NCBI GenBank assembly: GCA_034440615.1
Contig: JAOTOM010004320.1
Location: 124,001 to 188,000 of the forward strand
DNA length: 64,000 nucleotides
Reading direction: 5' to 3'
Source: Ashinkailepas kermadecensis
Taxonomy: Eukaryota > Arthropoda > Thecostraca > Neolepadidae
The position numbers were made by a program, and so were the translations under genes. Position 1 is the stretch's first letter, and each line of letters opens with the position of its first letter. The notes below the pieces were generated by a model. That model worked only from the letters and a program-made list of their open reading frames with translations. It ran no database searches and had not been told where the DNA came from. Shown one piece after another: positions 38,801 through 50,104 of the stretch.

Positions 38801-40019
38801 GTGAGTCCAGGTCTCAGGCGCCATTGTGCCGGCGGCACAGGCGACGTCTTATGAGCTCGATTGTGGAGGGGGAACGTAGGCACACACTAGTTCCAATAAT
38901 TATGGGCAATTGAAAGGAGGGATGGACGGGAATTACGTGTAGCATCATATATGGTCCGACGTTGAATCTGTAGCATCCAAAGTGATCCGACGTTAGATCT
39001 GCAACATCAGATATGGTCCGACATTAAATCTGTGGCATCAGAAATGGTTCGATGTTAAATCTGCACCATGTTTTGGAAGGGATCGAATTCAGCATTGACG
39101 GGACCAATGGGGGAATCTCTTTCCCAAAGGGCATAAATGACCTTCGCTGCCTTGTGCATAGAACGAATCGCAGCAGCGCCGCTCGTTTTGTGCTATTTGT
39201 TTAGAGGACTGAACAGCTCAGTTGTTTGTTTGCACCTCCCTTTAGATGTCCACCATGCCTCTGTGCATGAGTACCCTGGCGGTTGTGATCGGTGCGATCC
39301 CCAGCCCATCAGTGATCGGTTTAATACCGGTTTAGTACTGTACGACTGGTACTACCTCTCACCAGACAATGCAGCTGTGTAGTTCATTTTCTTTATCCCA
39401 CCTCAGCATCCAAACCAAGGGAGCACGTTTATAGTCACTCCAGTCTATGTGTACTGATAGTTGATAACTTAAGTTTTTTTTTTAAGTGGCACTCAGCACA
39501 TCTTTTACAACGATGCAGTCAGGTATTGTGCGGACTACTCTCAGAAGGATCCAACGCTCTGTTTCGGTACTATCTGCCTTCCCAACACGTATCTGGGCAC
39601 CACGCACCCACCCACATATTTCTGCTCCCGAAGCTATGCTTATCCTCTTCTCATAGGCAGTTTATTGTTGCTATCCCTGGGAATCTTTCAAGAATCTTTC
39701 GTACTCGATGATCTTCAGCTACCCCGTCCCCCCCCCCAGTATAACATGGCGTCATTATTTTCCTTCTCATATCCTAACTTCCTTCGCATTAACATTCGGG
39801 ACCTTGTTTAATACAACGAAGAATGGCTCTTATTCCGGGACCTATTTTTCTACATCAAATCATTGCTGTGCCAGGCAACCTAGCGAGTCAATGCTCCTCG
39901 TCTCCTTTTGCTTTCATCTGATCAGGCGTTCACACCTAATTTTCAGCTGTGGGCTGGAGCAAAAATTGTGTGAGAGAAGCAGAAGTACCTTCCCCAACCG
40001 TCTTGTAGGATCCGCGCTC
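38801..40019. other. Intron 2 of gene 2
   Basis: Holds a degenerate repeat of about 35 bp at 38,940-39,075 (four units sharing GGTCCGACATTAAATCTG-like text). The rest is unique. Confidence 0.5.
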
Positions 40020-40205
40020 GCGTCGGTGACCACGACCGCGTGACCTTGACCGTTCCGACCCGTCCGGCGGCCGCGCCGTGCACCGGCCGCTGATTGGTCC
40101 GCGTGCGTAACGTCACCGGACCGTGACGTGACCGGACCGTGACGTCACCGGCCGCTGATTGGTCCGCGTGCGTGACGTGACCGGACGTTGGCGCCACGCT
40201 GTTCC
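40020..40205. repeat. Imperfect GC-rich repeat with CCAAT-box and CRE-like motifs
   Basis: GGCCGCTGATTGGTCCGCGT occurs twice, with GACCGTGACGTCACCGG-like phrases between; a perfect TGACGTCA lies at 40,140-40,147. It could be an intronic regulatory block or simply a tandem repeat. Confidence 0.6.
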
Positions 40206-40719
40206 GTCAGGGGATTCAGGATGGGACTAGAATACGGTGAAGCACGGGTCGCTTGACTGCCACGGACGCCACACGTCTCATCTGAGCTGGAATTTTGGCA
40301 GAATTATGCGGTGAAAGCAGGGGCAGATACAAGGTGGGAAGGGGGGGGCGGGTGATGGGGGCATGTGCTATCCCCATGGGAAGGTGGCGTCCCTCCGGCC
40401 AGAAAAAGGCACCCTTCTGGGAAGGCTCGAATGCACCCCCTCTCCAATTTGTCAGCCATAGGCGCCCCTCTGAGAGGACTAGGCGCCCCCTTGGAAGAAA
40501 AGGCGCCCCACCGGGAAGGCCCGAGTGCATCTCCACCTCGAATTGTTCAGCCAGAGACGCCCCTCGGAAGGCCAAGCCGCCCAGCGCCCCTCCAGGTACT
40601 TTCGAAGTGCCCCCCCGAACATGTGCCTTCGATAACAACTCCCGGATCCGCCCCCGGGTGAAACCACATAGTTTTCCTGCCGCGGAGAAACCCTGTCGCC
40701 CAACGAGATGACGCAGCGG
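40206..40719. other. Intron 2 of gene 2, no gene recognised
   Basis: A loosely repetitive GC-rich stretch of GGCGCCCC-type phrases around 40,380-40,620. Open frames on both strands, no domain. Confidence 0.4.
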
Positions 40720-40878
40720 GAGGAATGACGCTTGACCGGGCGCGCCGCCCCCGCTCGTGACCCAGCCGCTCCAGGAGGAATGACGCTTGACCGGGCGCGC
40801 CCCCGCTCGTGACCCAGCCGCTCCAGGAGGAATGACGCTTGACCGGGCGCGCCCCCGCTCGTGACCCAGCCGCTCCAG
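40720..40878. repeat. 52- to 55-bp repeat, three units, directly upstream of an acceptor
   Basis: Each unit holds AGGAATGACGCTTGACCGGG and ends GTGACCCAGCCGCTCCAG, which is itself acceptor-like. The array ends 25 bp before the acceptor used by the next exon. Confidence 0.92.
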
Positions 40879-40903
40879 CTGACGCGGCGCGACATCGCCG
40901 CAG

Positions 40904-41137
40904 GCACCAAGGCCGGCCGCTGTCCGACGGCCGACTTCTGGCGGGCGCAGAGTCTCGCCTGCCAGGACGAGTGTCGCTACGACCTGCAGTGTTCGGCCGA
41001 CGAGCGGTGCTGCGACAGCGGCTGCGCGCGTGTCTGCGTGCCGCCCGAGCTGCGCCGCCGCTGCTCCAACCTCAGCTGTCAGCCCGGCTACGCCTGCGTC
41101 GACGACGGCGTCACCGACGCGCGCTGCGTCAGCTCAG
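40904..41137 (+). CDS. Gene 2 exon 3: WAP domain fused to FOLN-like module
   Basis: A 234-bp phase 1-1 exon; acceptor GACATCGCCGCAG, donor CTCAG|GTCGGT. The WAP domain has all eight cysteines (GRCPTADFW, LAC, DEC, LQC, ERCCDSGCARVC). The FOLN-like module RCSNLSCQPGYAC...ARC follows after a PPELRR linker. An upstream AG at 40,878 would enter the wrong frame, so the acceptor at 40,903 is preferred. The 3' end of the exon, from about 41,096, is the left breakpoint of the tandem duplication and is copied at 51,031. Its last 18 bp and donor form the unit of the array that follows. Confidence 0.93.
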
Positions 41138-41691
41138 GTCGGTGGAGTCAGCCGCGCTGCGTCAGCTCAGGTCGGTGGGGTCAGCCGCGCTGCGTCAGCT
41201 CAGGTCGGTGGGGTCAGCCGCGCTGCGTCAGCTCAGGTCGGTGGGGTCAGCCGCGCTGCGTCACCTCAGGCCGGTGGGGTCAGCTGCGCTGCGTCAGCTC
41301 AGGTCGGTGGGGTCAGCCGCGCTGCGTCAGCTCAGGCCGGTTGGAGCTCAGCCGCGCTGCGTCAGCTCAGGTCGGTGGGGTCAGCCGCGCTGCGTCAGCT
41401 CAGGCCGGTGGGGTCAGCTGCGCTGCGTCAGCTCAGGTCGGTGGGGTCAGCCGCGCTGCGTCAGCTCAGGCCGGTGGAGTCAGCCGCGCTGCGTCAGCTC
41501 AGGCCGGTGGGGTCAGCTGCGCTGCGTCAGCTCAGGCCGGTGGGGTCAGCCGCGCTGCGTCAGCTCAGGCCGGTGGGGTCAGCAGCGCTGCGTCAGCTCA
41601 GGTCGGTGGGGTCAGCCGCGCTGCGTCAGCTCAGGTCGGTGGGGTCAGCCGCGCTGCGTCAGCTCAGGTCGGTGGGGTCAGCCGCGCTGCG
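41120..41691. repeat. 33-bp array repeating exon 3 end and donor, 17 units
   Basis: Each unit is GCGTCAGCTCAG, then the donor position, then GTGGGGTCAGCCGCGCT-like text. Ten units read CAG|GTCGGT and seven CAG|GCCGGT. Unit 7 is 35 bp, so the frame changes there, yet both frames stay open; read-through would add CVSSGRWGQPR and then AASAQVGGVSR repeats. Copy 2 has just one such unit. Confidence 0.95.
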
Positions 41692-41739
41692 TCGGCCCAT
41701 GCTTTTAGCGTCACCAGCGCCGTCTGCGTGACCTTAGGC

Positions 41740-42245
41740 CAGTGACGTCACCTGTGCGTGCCAGGTGTGGCTGTATCCGTCATTGCCAGCTGCGTGACTT
41801 AATGCCAGTGACGTCACCCGTGTGTGCCGTGTGTGGCTGTCCGTCATTGCCAGCTGCGTGACCTCAGGCCGGTGACGTCACCCGTGTGTGCCGGGTGTGG
41901 CTGTGTCCGTCATTGCCAGCTGCCTGACCTTAGGCCAGTGACGTCACCCGTGTGTGCCGGGTGTGGCTGTGTCCGTCATTGCCAGCTGCCTGACCTTAGG
42001 CCAGTGACGTCACCCGTGTGTGCCGGGTGTGGCTGTGTCCGTCATTGCCAGCTGCGTGACATTTGGCCAGTGACGTCACCTGTGTGTGCCGGGTGTCGCT
42101 GTGTCCGTAATTGCCAGCTGCATGACCTTAGGCCAGTGACGTCACCCATGTATGCCGGGTGTGGCTGTGTCCGTCATTGCCAGCTGTGTGACCTTTGGCC
42201 AGTGACGTCACCTGTGTGTGCCGGGTGTCGCTGTGTCTGTCACTG
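41740..42245. repeat. 66-bp array with a perfect CRE palindrome in each unit, eight units
   Basis: TGACGTCA occurs at 41743, 41809, 41873, 41939, 42005, 42071, 42137 and 42203. The rest of the unit contains GTGTGTGCCGGGTGTGGCTG and CCGTCATTGCCAGCTGC. The paralogous array lies at about 51,150-51,760. Confidence 0.95.
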
Positions 42246-42663
42246 TGTGATGACCGCAGATTGCGACATGATCTGCATGAGAACTGAGGTGACAAGCTAC
42301 GGCGGTGTGCGGGAATGTGCTTTCTAACAACACAATGATTGGAGTGTTCCATTTATAGCGTCCGAATGTGCAGTTTCAGCACTAATGGATTTGTGCTGAG
42401 TACCCAATCGTAACCATTCCCATTTGGATCCATTACCTTCTCTCCATCTCACCAAGAGATGAATAAATATATCACTTTATGTACGATTTACTGCTTACGT
42501 CTAAGTCATTTTGTGGAAGGTCAGAACATTTTTGGTTGAGATGATGCTTCAAAATAACATTGTCTAGGTAAGCATGACTTTTAGAATTTAGATGAAAAAA
42601 AACACATTGCTGTTATACACTCCGACCTTTGATATGTACTTACATGACTAGATGATATATTCG
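42246..42663. other. Intron 3 of gene 2, unique part
   Basis: No feature recognised. Closely matched by 51,766-52,170 in copy 2. Confidence 0.5.
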
Positions 42664-43820
42664 ATATTCGTATGCTGTCACCACTGTTACCGCCGCCACC
42701 GTTGTCACAACATCGCCACTACTGTCAGTGCTACCAGCACCACCGTCACACCATCACCACCGTCATACCATCACCACCGTCTTACCATCACCACCGTCTT
42801 ACCATCACCACCGCCGACACAGTCACAACAACACCACCACTATTGTCGGTGCTACCATCACCACCGTCATACCATCACCACCGTCACCACCGCCGACACC
42901 ATCACACCGTCACCACCGTCATACCATCACCACCGTCATACCATCACCACCGTCACACCATCACAACCATCACACCGTCACCACCGCCAACACCATCACA
43001 CCGTCACCACCATCATACCATCACCACCGTCATGCCATCACCACCGTCCACCACCGTCATACCATCACCACCGTCATACCATCACCACCGTCACACCATC
43101 ACCACCGTCATACCATCACCACCATCACACCATCACCACCATCACACCGTCACCACCGCCGACACCATCACACCGTCACCACCGTCATACCATCACCACC
43201 GTCATACCATCACCACCGTCACACCATCACCACCATCACACCGTCACCACCATCACACCATCACCACCATCACACCGTCACCACCGTCATACCATCACCA
43301 CCGTCATACCATCACCACCGTCACACCATCACCACCGTCATACCATCACCACGGTCACACCATCACCACCGTCACACCATCACCACCATCACACCGTCAC
43401 TACCGCCGACACCGTCATACCATCACCACCGTCACCACCGCCGAGACCATCACACCGTCACCACCGTCATACCATCACCACCGTCACACCATCACCACCG
43501 TCACACCATCACCACCGTCATACCATCACCACCGTCATACCATCACCACCATCACACCGTCACCACCGTCATACCGTCACCACCGTCATACCATCACCAC
43601 CGTCACACCATCACCACCATCACACCGTCACTACCGCCGACACCGTCACACCATCACCACCGTCATACCATCACCACCGTCATACCATCACCACCGTCAT
43701 ACCATCACCATCGTCACCACCGCCGACACCATCACACCGTCACCACCGCCGACACCATCACACCGTCACTACCGCCGACACCATCACACCGTCACTACCG
43801 CCGACACCATCACCACCGCC
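42664..43820. repeat. CACCACCGTCATACCAT-type minisatellite, about 1.15 kb, upstream of an acceptor
   Basis: Interleaved CACCACCGT, CATACCATCA and CCGCCGACACCATCACAC phrases. Histidine-proline-serine-threonine open frames in all three plus frames are artefacts. The array ends about 38 bp before exon 4. The copy 2 counterpart is only about 470 bp. Confidence 0.95.
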
Positions 43821-43858
43821 GCTCCGTCTGACCGTCCGTCTTGTCTCCGTGTCTGCAG

Positions 43859-44083
43859 AGCCGCGGGAGGGCCGCTGTCCGATCCAGTCCGCGGCCGAGT
43901 GCGCCGGCGAGGCAGAGTGCGCGTACGACAGCCAGTGCGGCGACGGGCTCAAGTGTTGTGGCGCGCCCGCCTGCCGCCGCTGTCTGCCCGTCGACACGCT
44001 GCGACGCTGCGTCGACATCAGCTGTCCGGAACAGTACGCCTGCGTCGACAGCGCCGCCGACCACGCCCAGTGTTTCTACACAG
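43859..44083 (+). CDS. Gene 2 exon 4: WAP domain fused to FOLN-like module
   Basis: A 225-bp phase 1-1 exon; acceptor CCGTGTCTGCAG, donor TACACAG|GTCAGT. The WAP domain is a short one with all eight cysteines (GRCPIQSAAEC, AEC, SQC, LKCCGAPACRRC). The FOLN-like module is RCVDISCPEQYAC...AQC. The paralogue at 52,683 differs at two bases in my reading, one changing Ala to Thr before YDSQC. A 13-bp array follows the donor. Confidence 0.93.
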
Positions 44084-44094
44084 GTCAGTGCCGG

Positions 44095-44236
44095 CCGGCG
44101 GTGTCAGCCGGTGGTGTCAGCCGGTGGTGTCAGCCGGTGGTGTCAGCCTGTGGTGTCAGTCGGTGGTGTCAGCCGGTGATGTCAGCCGGTGGTGTCAGCC
44201 GGTGGTGTCAGCCGGTGGTGCCAGCCGGTGGTGTCA
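44095..44236. repeat. 13-bp minisatellite after exon 4
   Basis: Repeats of GGTGGTGTCAGCC, roughly ten units, starting a few bases after the donor GTCAGTGCCGG. Copy 2 carries a slightly longer version at 52,919-53,074. Confidence 0.93.
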
Positions 44237-46074
44237 AATTATTACTGGCCCCAAATCAAAACACACATACCTTTAAAGGAAACAAATTATGTGCCAACCG
44301 TAGAAAATGTTGCACCCAGGCGGAAGTGAGGAATCGTGTGATCTGGAAGCCCAATTCGCACACATCGTGCTACATCATATCACATGAACCACATGTCAAC
44401 CGTCGCGAGATCCAGTGCAAGCTGCACTACCACCGAGCAACTCCTTATTCATGTCACCTTGAAAAGCCACTGGCTGACGCAATGTGCTAGCCGAGCCCAG
44501 ACTGCAGGTGCGTTTTGTTTTCCGTTATCCTTGCTAATCTCAGAACTTTAGCAAATCCGTAAAGAACACGGTTACCATGCTCGAATGATAAGTTATCTAA
44601 CCTCTTCATTGCCTGACGCAAGTATGTCAAACCGAATGCCGTCAGATCGGATATGCTTTCAATAGGCAAAGCTACATGCCTGGTTTTGCTTCGTCGTTCT
44701 AGTAGGCCAAGCCTCTATTTGCGAAGTATTAGGGCTTGTATCGATCCCGTTGTGCAGTCGAAATTTATATGATACCCAACGCTGACGAAGACTAATCACT
44801 TCCCGGCTCTAAGCTAGGAATTTGTTCAACTTATTTCAGTATGCAATAAAATAGAATACTGCTATTGCCATTCACAGGTTTCACTCTATTCCGAACAGAA
44901 GTTCCAGGAATTTCGGTCAGATGAAGTCCGCAGCCCCTGGCTCGCTTCGCTTCACCATGTTATTCTGCACTACCAGATGAAGTGTGCATAACTCAGCACA
45001 GCGCTGGTGATGCGTCGACACCTCCACGTAAAGTTATGCCGGGTCGGTCTATATCACACGGTGTTTCACTCCATGACTTATTATCTGTACCATGCAGTGC
45101 ACTCAGGCACGGAACCACGAGGTGATGTGACCGGGCGTCAACCCCCATTTTGTGCTGTACGAAGGACCATTTTGCCTGACCAACCCCTTCTGCAGGCCAT
45201 TCATGTATGCACGACATGACTTATGTACGATATACGTGCACGACATACATTTTACTATCCGTGGGATCCTTTCCGGGACCAAGCAAACTCGATTCTGATA
45301 AAATCCTGATAAAATCCTGATCAAATATACGACGTACGTTTGATATCGATCAAGGCGAGCCCATTGCTGAGCAGCAATGCTTTACACGAAACTTAGATAA
45401 AGAAAATCCGCGAAGCCACTTCGTGCTGGTGACGTCGTGACAGCACCGTTGTTATCTCCCCACCGACAAGGTTGTTGCCACCTTACGTCATTCCGGCGTA
45501 GCAGGCATTCGTAGGACAGCCAGCGAACGCCCGGAGTTGCACAGCGAAAATATTTCAAGTCGTGCCGGCCCGGCGCAGGCAAGTGTCGCACCACACACCC
45601 GGGGCCTGCAGCCTCCAGCGGGCGTGCCGAGCATGAGTGCCGCCGTCCGGCAATCACCGCAATCGCGCCCGCTCTCCCACCGTGCCGGAACTCGTGGCAG
45701 AAAGAATGTCGCAGTCCGACATCTGGCTCGGCCCGCAGCGCTGCGCTGCTGCTGCGCAGCGGTCGACACTTGCTCGGAATTGTCGCGCACGGAAAATCTG
45801 GGGGCAAAGTTTGTTGCACACACGAGTGTAGTAAGCAGCTGAATTGCGGGAAGTGGTCGGATTCGGAGGTTTTACACTTCTCCTATGGCCGCCAATAGCT
45901 ATATTGGCAAGAAGCCAATATAGCTAAAACCCTGTCTCCGCCCGATCCGAGATCCATGGCGTCACTTTCTCGTCTGGTGTCACAACTCCCAGCTGACCAA
46001 TGTTCGAGAACAACAAACTTGTCTCCTGACTGAAAACAAATTGTCACCAACGCCAGGTACTAAGCTACCGAAAA
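44237..46074. other. Intron 4 of gene 2
   Basis: No exon recognised. Contains two AAATCCTGAT units near 45,299-45,320 (about six in copy 2) and the private hairpin at 45,897. Confidence 0.5.
45897..45925. repeat. Perfect 12-bp-arm hairpin, copy 1 only
   Basis: AGCTATATTGGC, loop AAGAA, GCCAATATAGCT. The matching place in copy 2 (about 54,800-54,830) keeps only the right arm with different left sequence, so one copy changed after the duplication. Confidence 0.85.
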
Positions 46075-46370
46075 ACAAATGTCTGCTTTTGTGCAGAGAA
46101 GGTGAAAAAAACAGGTGTCTGCTGTTGTACAGAAAAGGTGTAAAAACAGATGTGTGCTATTGTGGGAAAAAAGTGTTAAAAACAGATGTCTCCCGTTTTG
46201 CAGAAAAGGCGTAAAAACATGTGTCTGCTGTTGTGCAGAAAAGGTGCAACAAACAGATAGATGTCTGCTGCTGCTCAGAAAAGGTGCAACAAACAGATGT
46301 CTACTGTTGTGCAGAAAAGGTGTAAAAATCAGATGTCTGCTGTTGTGCAGAAAAGGTGGAAAAACCTATG
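46075..46370. repeat. About 35-bp minisatellite, eight units
   Basis: Units share CAGATGTCTGCTGTTGTGCA and GAAAAGGTG. The matching array of copy 2 is at 54,970-55,265, with similar unit number and order. Confidence 0.9.
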
Positions 46371-46834
46371 TCTTACGTGACATGAGAACCACCCACACAC
46401 AGCGGAAGTTGCATGGCTGTTTGTAGTCACATCAGGCTAGCCTTACCATTTGTGGTGAGACGTTTGTGGTGAGTGTTTCACCGTTCGAATGTTGAAGCAA
46501 CATTGCGTCTGTATTGCTGTGCTTCATGTCAACTTCACCGTTGTTTTTTCTTCTTCCAACCTGCTTTTTGCATAATGCCCAGTTGCGGACGTGATTCCAG
46601 CTTACAGGCCTGAACAGTTTTAGGCATAGGCTATGCACCCAGAATTTCTTTTCAAGGCCACGTTTAGTCGAAACCAATCCAAGCAACCTAATCATTTGCA
46701 AAACTGCATGTTTTTCGAAAGCGGTAAGTGCAGCCGTACCGCCGACGGCACACCGGCCGTGCCGCCGACGATGCCGGCCACACCGAGCGTCGCTCCAGCG
46801 CACGGCGCTAACACGGCGTCTTCCGTGTCGGCAG

Positions 46835-47071
46835 GGGAGAAGATCGGCGTGTGTCCCAACGCGCGCATACCGCTCACCGGCGTGCCGCGCGGCGGCTGCG
46901 TCAACTCGTGCCGATACGACGCGCAGTGTGAAAACTCGACCAAGTGCTGCTCGAACGGCTGCGCTCGCGAGTGCATGCTCCCCAGGCCGGCGGACTGCAA
47001 GGTCATCACGTGCAAGGCCGGCTACAGGTGCACTAAGGATCGCAGAGGCGCTGCCATCTGCACCGCCATAC
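46835..47071 (+). CDS. Gene 2 exon 5: WAP domain fused to FOLN-like module
   Basis: A 237-bp phase 1-1 exon; acceptor CCGTGTCGGCAG, donor ATAC|GTGAGT. The WAP domain has eight cysteines (VCPNARIPLTG, GGC, NSC, AQC, TKCCSNGCAREC) and an N-glycosylation sequon NST in loop C4-C5. The FOLN-like module is DCKVITCKAGYRC...AIC. The frame is open further upstream into a Pro/Thr/Ala-rich stretch that might be coding if an earlier acceptor is used, but the phase-1 acceptor at 46,834 fits the gene's rule. One base differs from the paralogue (Asn versus Asp before SCRYD). Confidence 0.92.
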
Positions 47072-50000
47072 GTGAGTGGTGGCGGGCCGCGCAGTGCCGC
47101 TGGCGATTACGTAGGCTGGCGAACTGGACACGTAATGTGCCTGTCAACGGGAAGTTGTCCATGATGTATACAAAAAACGCAGTGTAATATCTTGCACGTA
47201 ACTTATCGACGCTTAACATATTTAGGCAACATGGACATGCCCCGATCACGCACAACGAAGCAAAATCAATTGGATAGATTCATATTGGACAGACAAAGAC
47301 TAATTCCATTCAATGGACGTGACATATTCAATCATGTTGTGATGGAAAAACAAGGAAAGGAGCATTACATGAGTGGGATTCAGATGGAACAGGAAACTCG
47401 ATCAAGAACATTAAGCAAGGCATGAAGAAATGAAAGTAGTGCGCACCGTGGATATTTAATCATGGTATGCTCCTGCGTTGCCTTCAGGCACATTTTTCTC
47501 TTTTGTTCGATGGCTTGCTGTAAGATTTTCAAAACCTCTGCTTTTTTCATCAAGGTATCAGAAATGCGAAGCCGAAACAAAAAGTTGTGACGCTGTCATT
47601 AGAGCGATTAATCGTATTCGATGCGGGAGAGGGTGCAGATCCTGTTCCCCAGTATCGCTTTGCTTGCTGTTCCAAATCCGTTTGTCTCAACGGCATACAA
47701 TTTTTCGAATTTCCCATTAATTGATATGCACACAACACGACAACATTAAACAAAATGCATCGGTTCTTCAGAGGCGGTTCCAGACCGTCGTTTCTAGAAG
47801 GCTATCTACAGTGCGCGGGGCGGAAGAAACACAGAGAAACTTGACATATCTTTATCATATGCTTAGACAAAGCAAATATTGTGAAGCTATATGTGAAGCT
47901 CATATAGACAATGAGTGCTGAATATGAACACAAAAAGAATTAGCAGAGGCGCACTTCTGTACTCAAAGCAGGATGAGCGCATGGTACTCACTTAACATCA
48001 ACATTATCTTGCTCTTTTTGGTCCCCACTGATTTGATTTGATATTGTTTTCATATAATCATGTACTAGAATCTCTGCATTTGTTGTATATTTAGTTGTTT
48101 ATTACCAGGGTCCGCACAATGCGCAAGGCATTGAACCTTGAACAAGTATGTTGCGCGCATCGAATTGAACAGGCAGCAGCATGTTGCACGTGCGAGATCT
48201 CGGGATTTATACACACCTTTATACTTTGAGTGACTGCATATTCTCTCGGGTCACTTTAAAGGTCAATTTTTATTTCGCTAAACTATAAACGTGTTACGTT
48301 CAATCATTGCCGGTGTGAAAGCTTGCGGCCGGTGTGAACTATGCGCTTCAATTTTCCCCTTTGAGTTCTCAGAATCTTGCGATGCTACAACTTGCTGCAT
48401 TTCGACCTAGACGTAAGGGTTGACACTTGACACTTGAGGCAATTGAGGTCAATGTGATGAACACAATTAGCAATTTCCGAAATACTGCCTAAAAAGCACT
48501 GTTTTGCGGTACTCGGTGGGTGAACGTAGACACTAAATTATATGTCTAGAGTCTAAGTCAACACCAGAGTGACCCATAACATCCGAAGGTCACCTAAGAT
48601 CAATTTAGATACTTAATCTAGAAGGGCCTTAAAAACAATGACCAATGGAGACAGGCTAGGTGAGTTGTCCATCATCCCATTAGTCAATCAGTGGTGATTT
48701 GAGCGCAGCACGTTGGAGAAATCGCCGATAGTTCGCGATTTTTTTAAAATAAAAAGTGGCATGAAATGATGCCTGTTGTGACCTGACAGGTCAGTAACAT
48801 GAGTCCATGACAGACATCATCCAATTGTTTACATCATAAGGTCGATAAAGGATGTCCCATCAGGTATGCCAAGCCGTGGCGGACTGACGTGCACCGTTTT
48901 TCCGTGGTCACCAAAAGACCTCGCGTGGGGTTCGCAACAACTCTCCTGCACGGACATGGGCCAACTGAGATCCGTGCCACTAGGAGTAAAAAAGTGTCAA
49001 TCCTCACAAGATTCGCTTTGTCTTGCCAGCAGTACAGGGTTAACACACGCACAGGAGGGACTCTCACATAATGTGAACCGGAAGACGGGAAGGATCGGAT
49101 TCCACGTCCCACGTCAGTTATGGGAAATTACTGAAGATATAAAAACAAAAATTGGAGGGAACATTACGGCTGCAGTGATCTCTCTGTAGCGTAGGTTTTG
49201 CGACCAATGTGCGGGCGCGCCGCTTTGCTGCCCCACCTCGCCGACGAAACCTTTCTGGCGACCAGCCGGCGGTCGGTCGGTCTCTTTTGCACCCCAGTAG
49301 CTCCTATATTTATCAATGGATTTAAAAGTTTCTTCTTGGAAAAGAATTGCCCAACCACCAAACCAAAACCATTGGATGTGATTATCAATTGTCAACAAAT
49401 CCACTCAATTGCATTACAATATCATTGTCCGGTTTTGAGACATCGTTAAAACGTAGGAGGGGTGGACGGGCTCCGCCCACCCCTCCAATGCGGGATGAAG
49501 CGAGCCGATAGCGTGACAGAACGCTTGGCATAATCGAACAGAGTTAGGACGACGTTTTTATACATTAATTCCCCCTCATCACTCGTAGGGTGCGGTAGTA
49601 AAAATCATGTAGTGAGTGTGGGTTATGCATTCAGAAAAATGGCCTTCAAAGTTAATCCTGAAATGGTACTACTTTCAATGATAGTCACATCAAACCTAAG
49701 TACGGTTTGCGACCGAGAACGTTACTAGCTTAATTGGTAGCATCTTTGCATGAAATACATACTGGTTAGGAAGTGCATATACACGGGATGTTAATGCATG
49801 GGCTGCACGAAACCAAATATCATCTCGGTCTATTAGCTATGTTTTTGATGAAGCCATGAACGGTACTGGCATGACAAGTATTAATTTGGCTTCACTGCTG
49901 ATTGTTGGATGCGCGTTGAACTCGCAAATCACAAAATCATTGTCTCTCTGCGCTTGAAGTGCATGATGGTCGCCGATCTATTCGTGTTCATTGGTTATGC

Positions 50001-50104
50001 ACGTCTCCCGCACGCTGCACACGCGCACCACGTGTTATTGCACGTGCACATGCACGCCACTTGCAGCACGATATGCACGCCTTGACTTAGTGCACTGTTT
50101 TTAG
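47072..50104. other. Intron 5 of gene 2, no exon recognised
   Basis: 3 kb of mostly unique sequence, matched throughout by copy 2. An imperfect hairpin (14-bp arms, GGAGGGGTGGACGG) lies at 49,456-49,486 in both copies, so it predates the duplication. The empty SINE site is TTGAACC at 48,131-48,137. Confidence 0.5.

Noticed and set aside
40839..41745. Nearly 300-codon frames across exon 3 and the 33-bp array
   Set aside because: The first part is the true exon; the rest is repeat read-through past a donor. Kept only as a finding.
42652..44490. 612-codon frame that includes the WAP exon at 43,859
   Set aside because: Most of it is the CACC-rich array, and the other two frames are equally open; only the spliced exon is supported.
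49708..49775. tRNA-like stretch (TAGCTTAATTGGTAGCA)
   Set aside because: Has an A-box-like motif, but the presumed B box and stems do not pair; probably chance. The same text is in copy 2.
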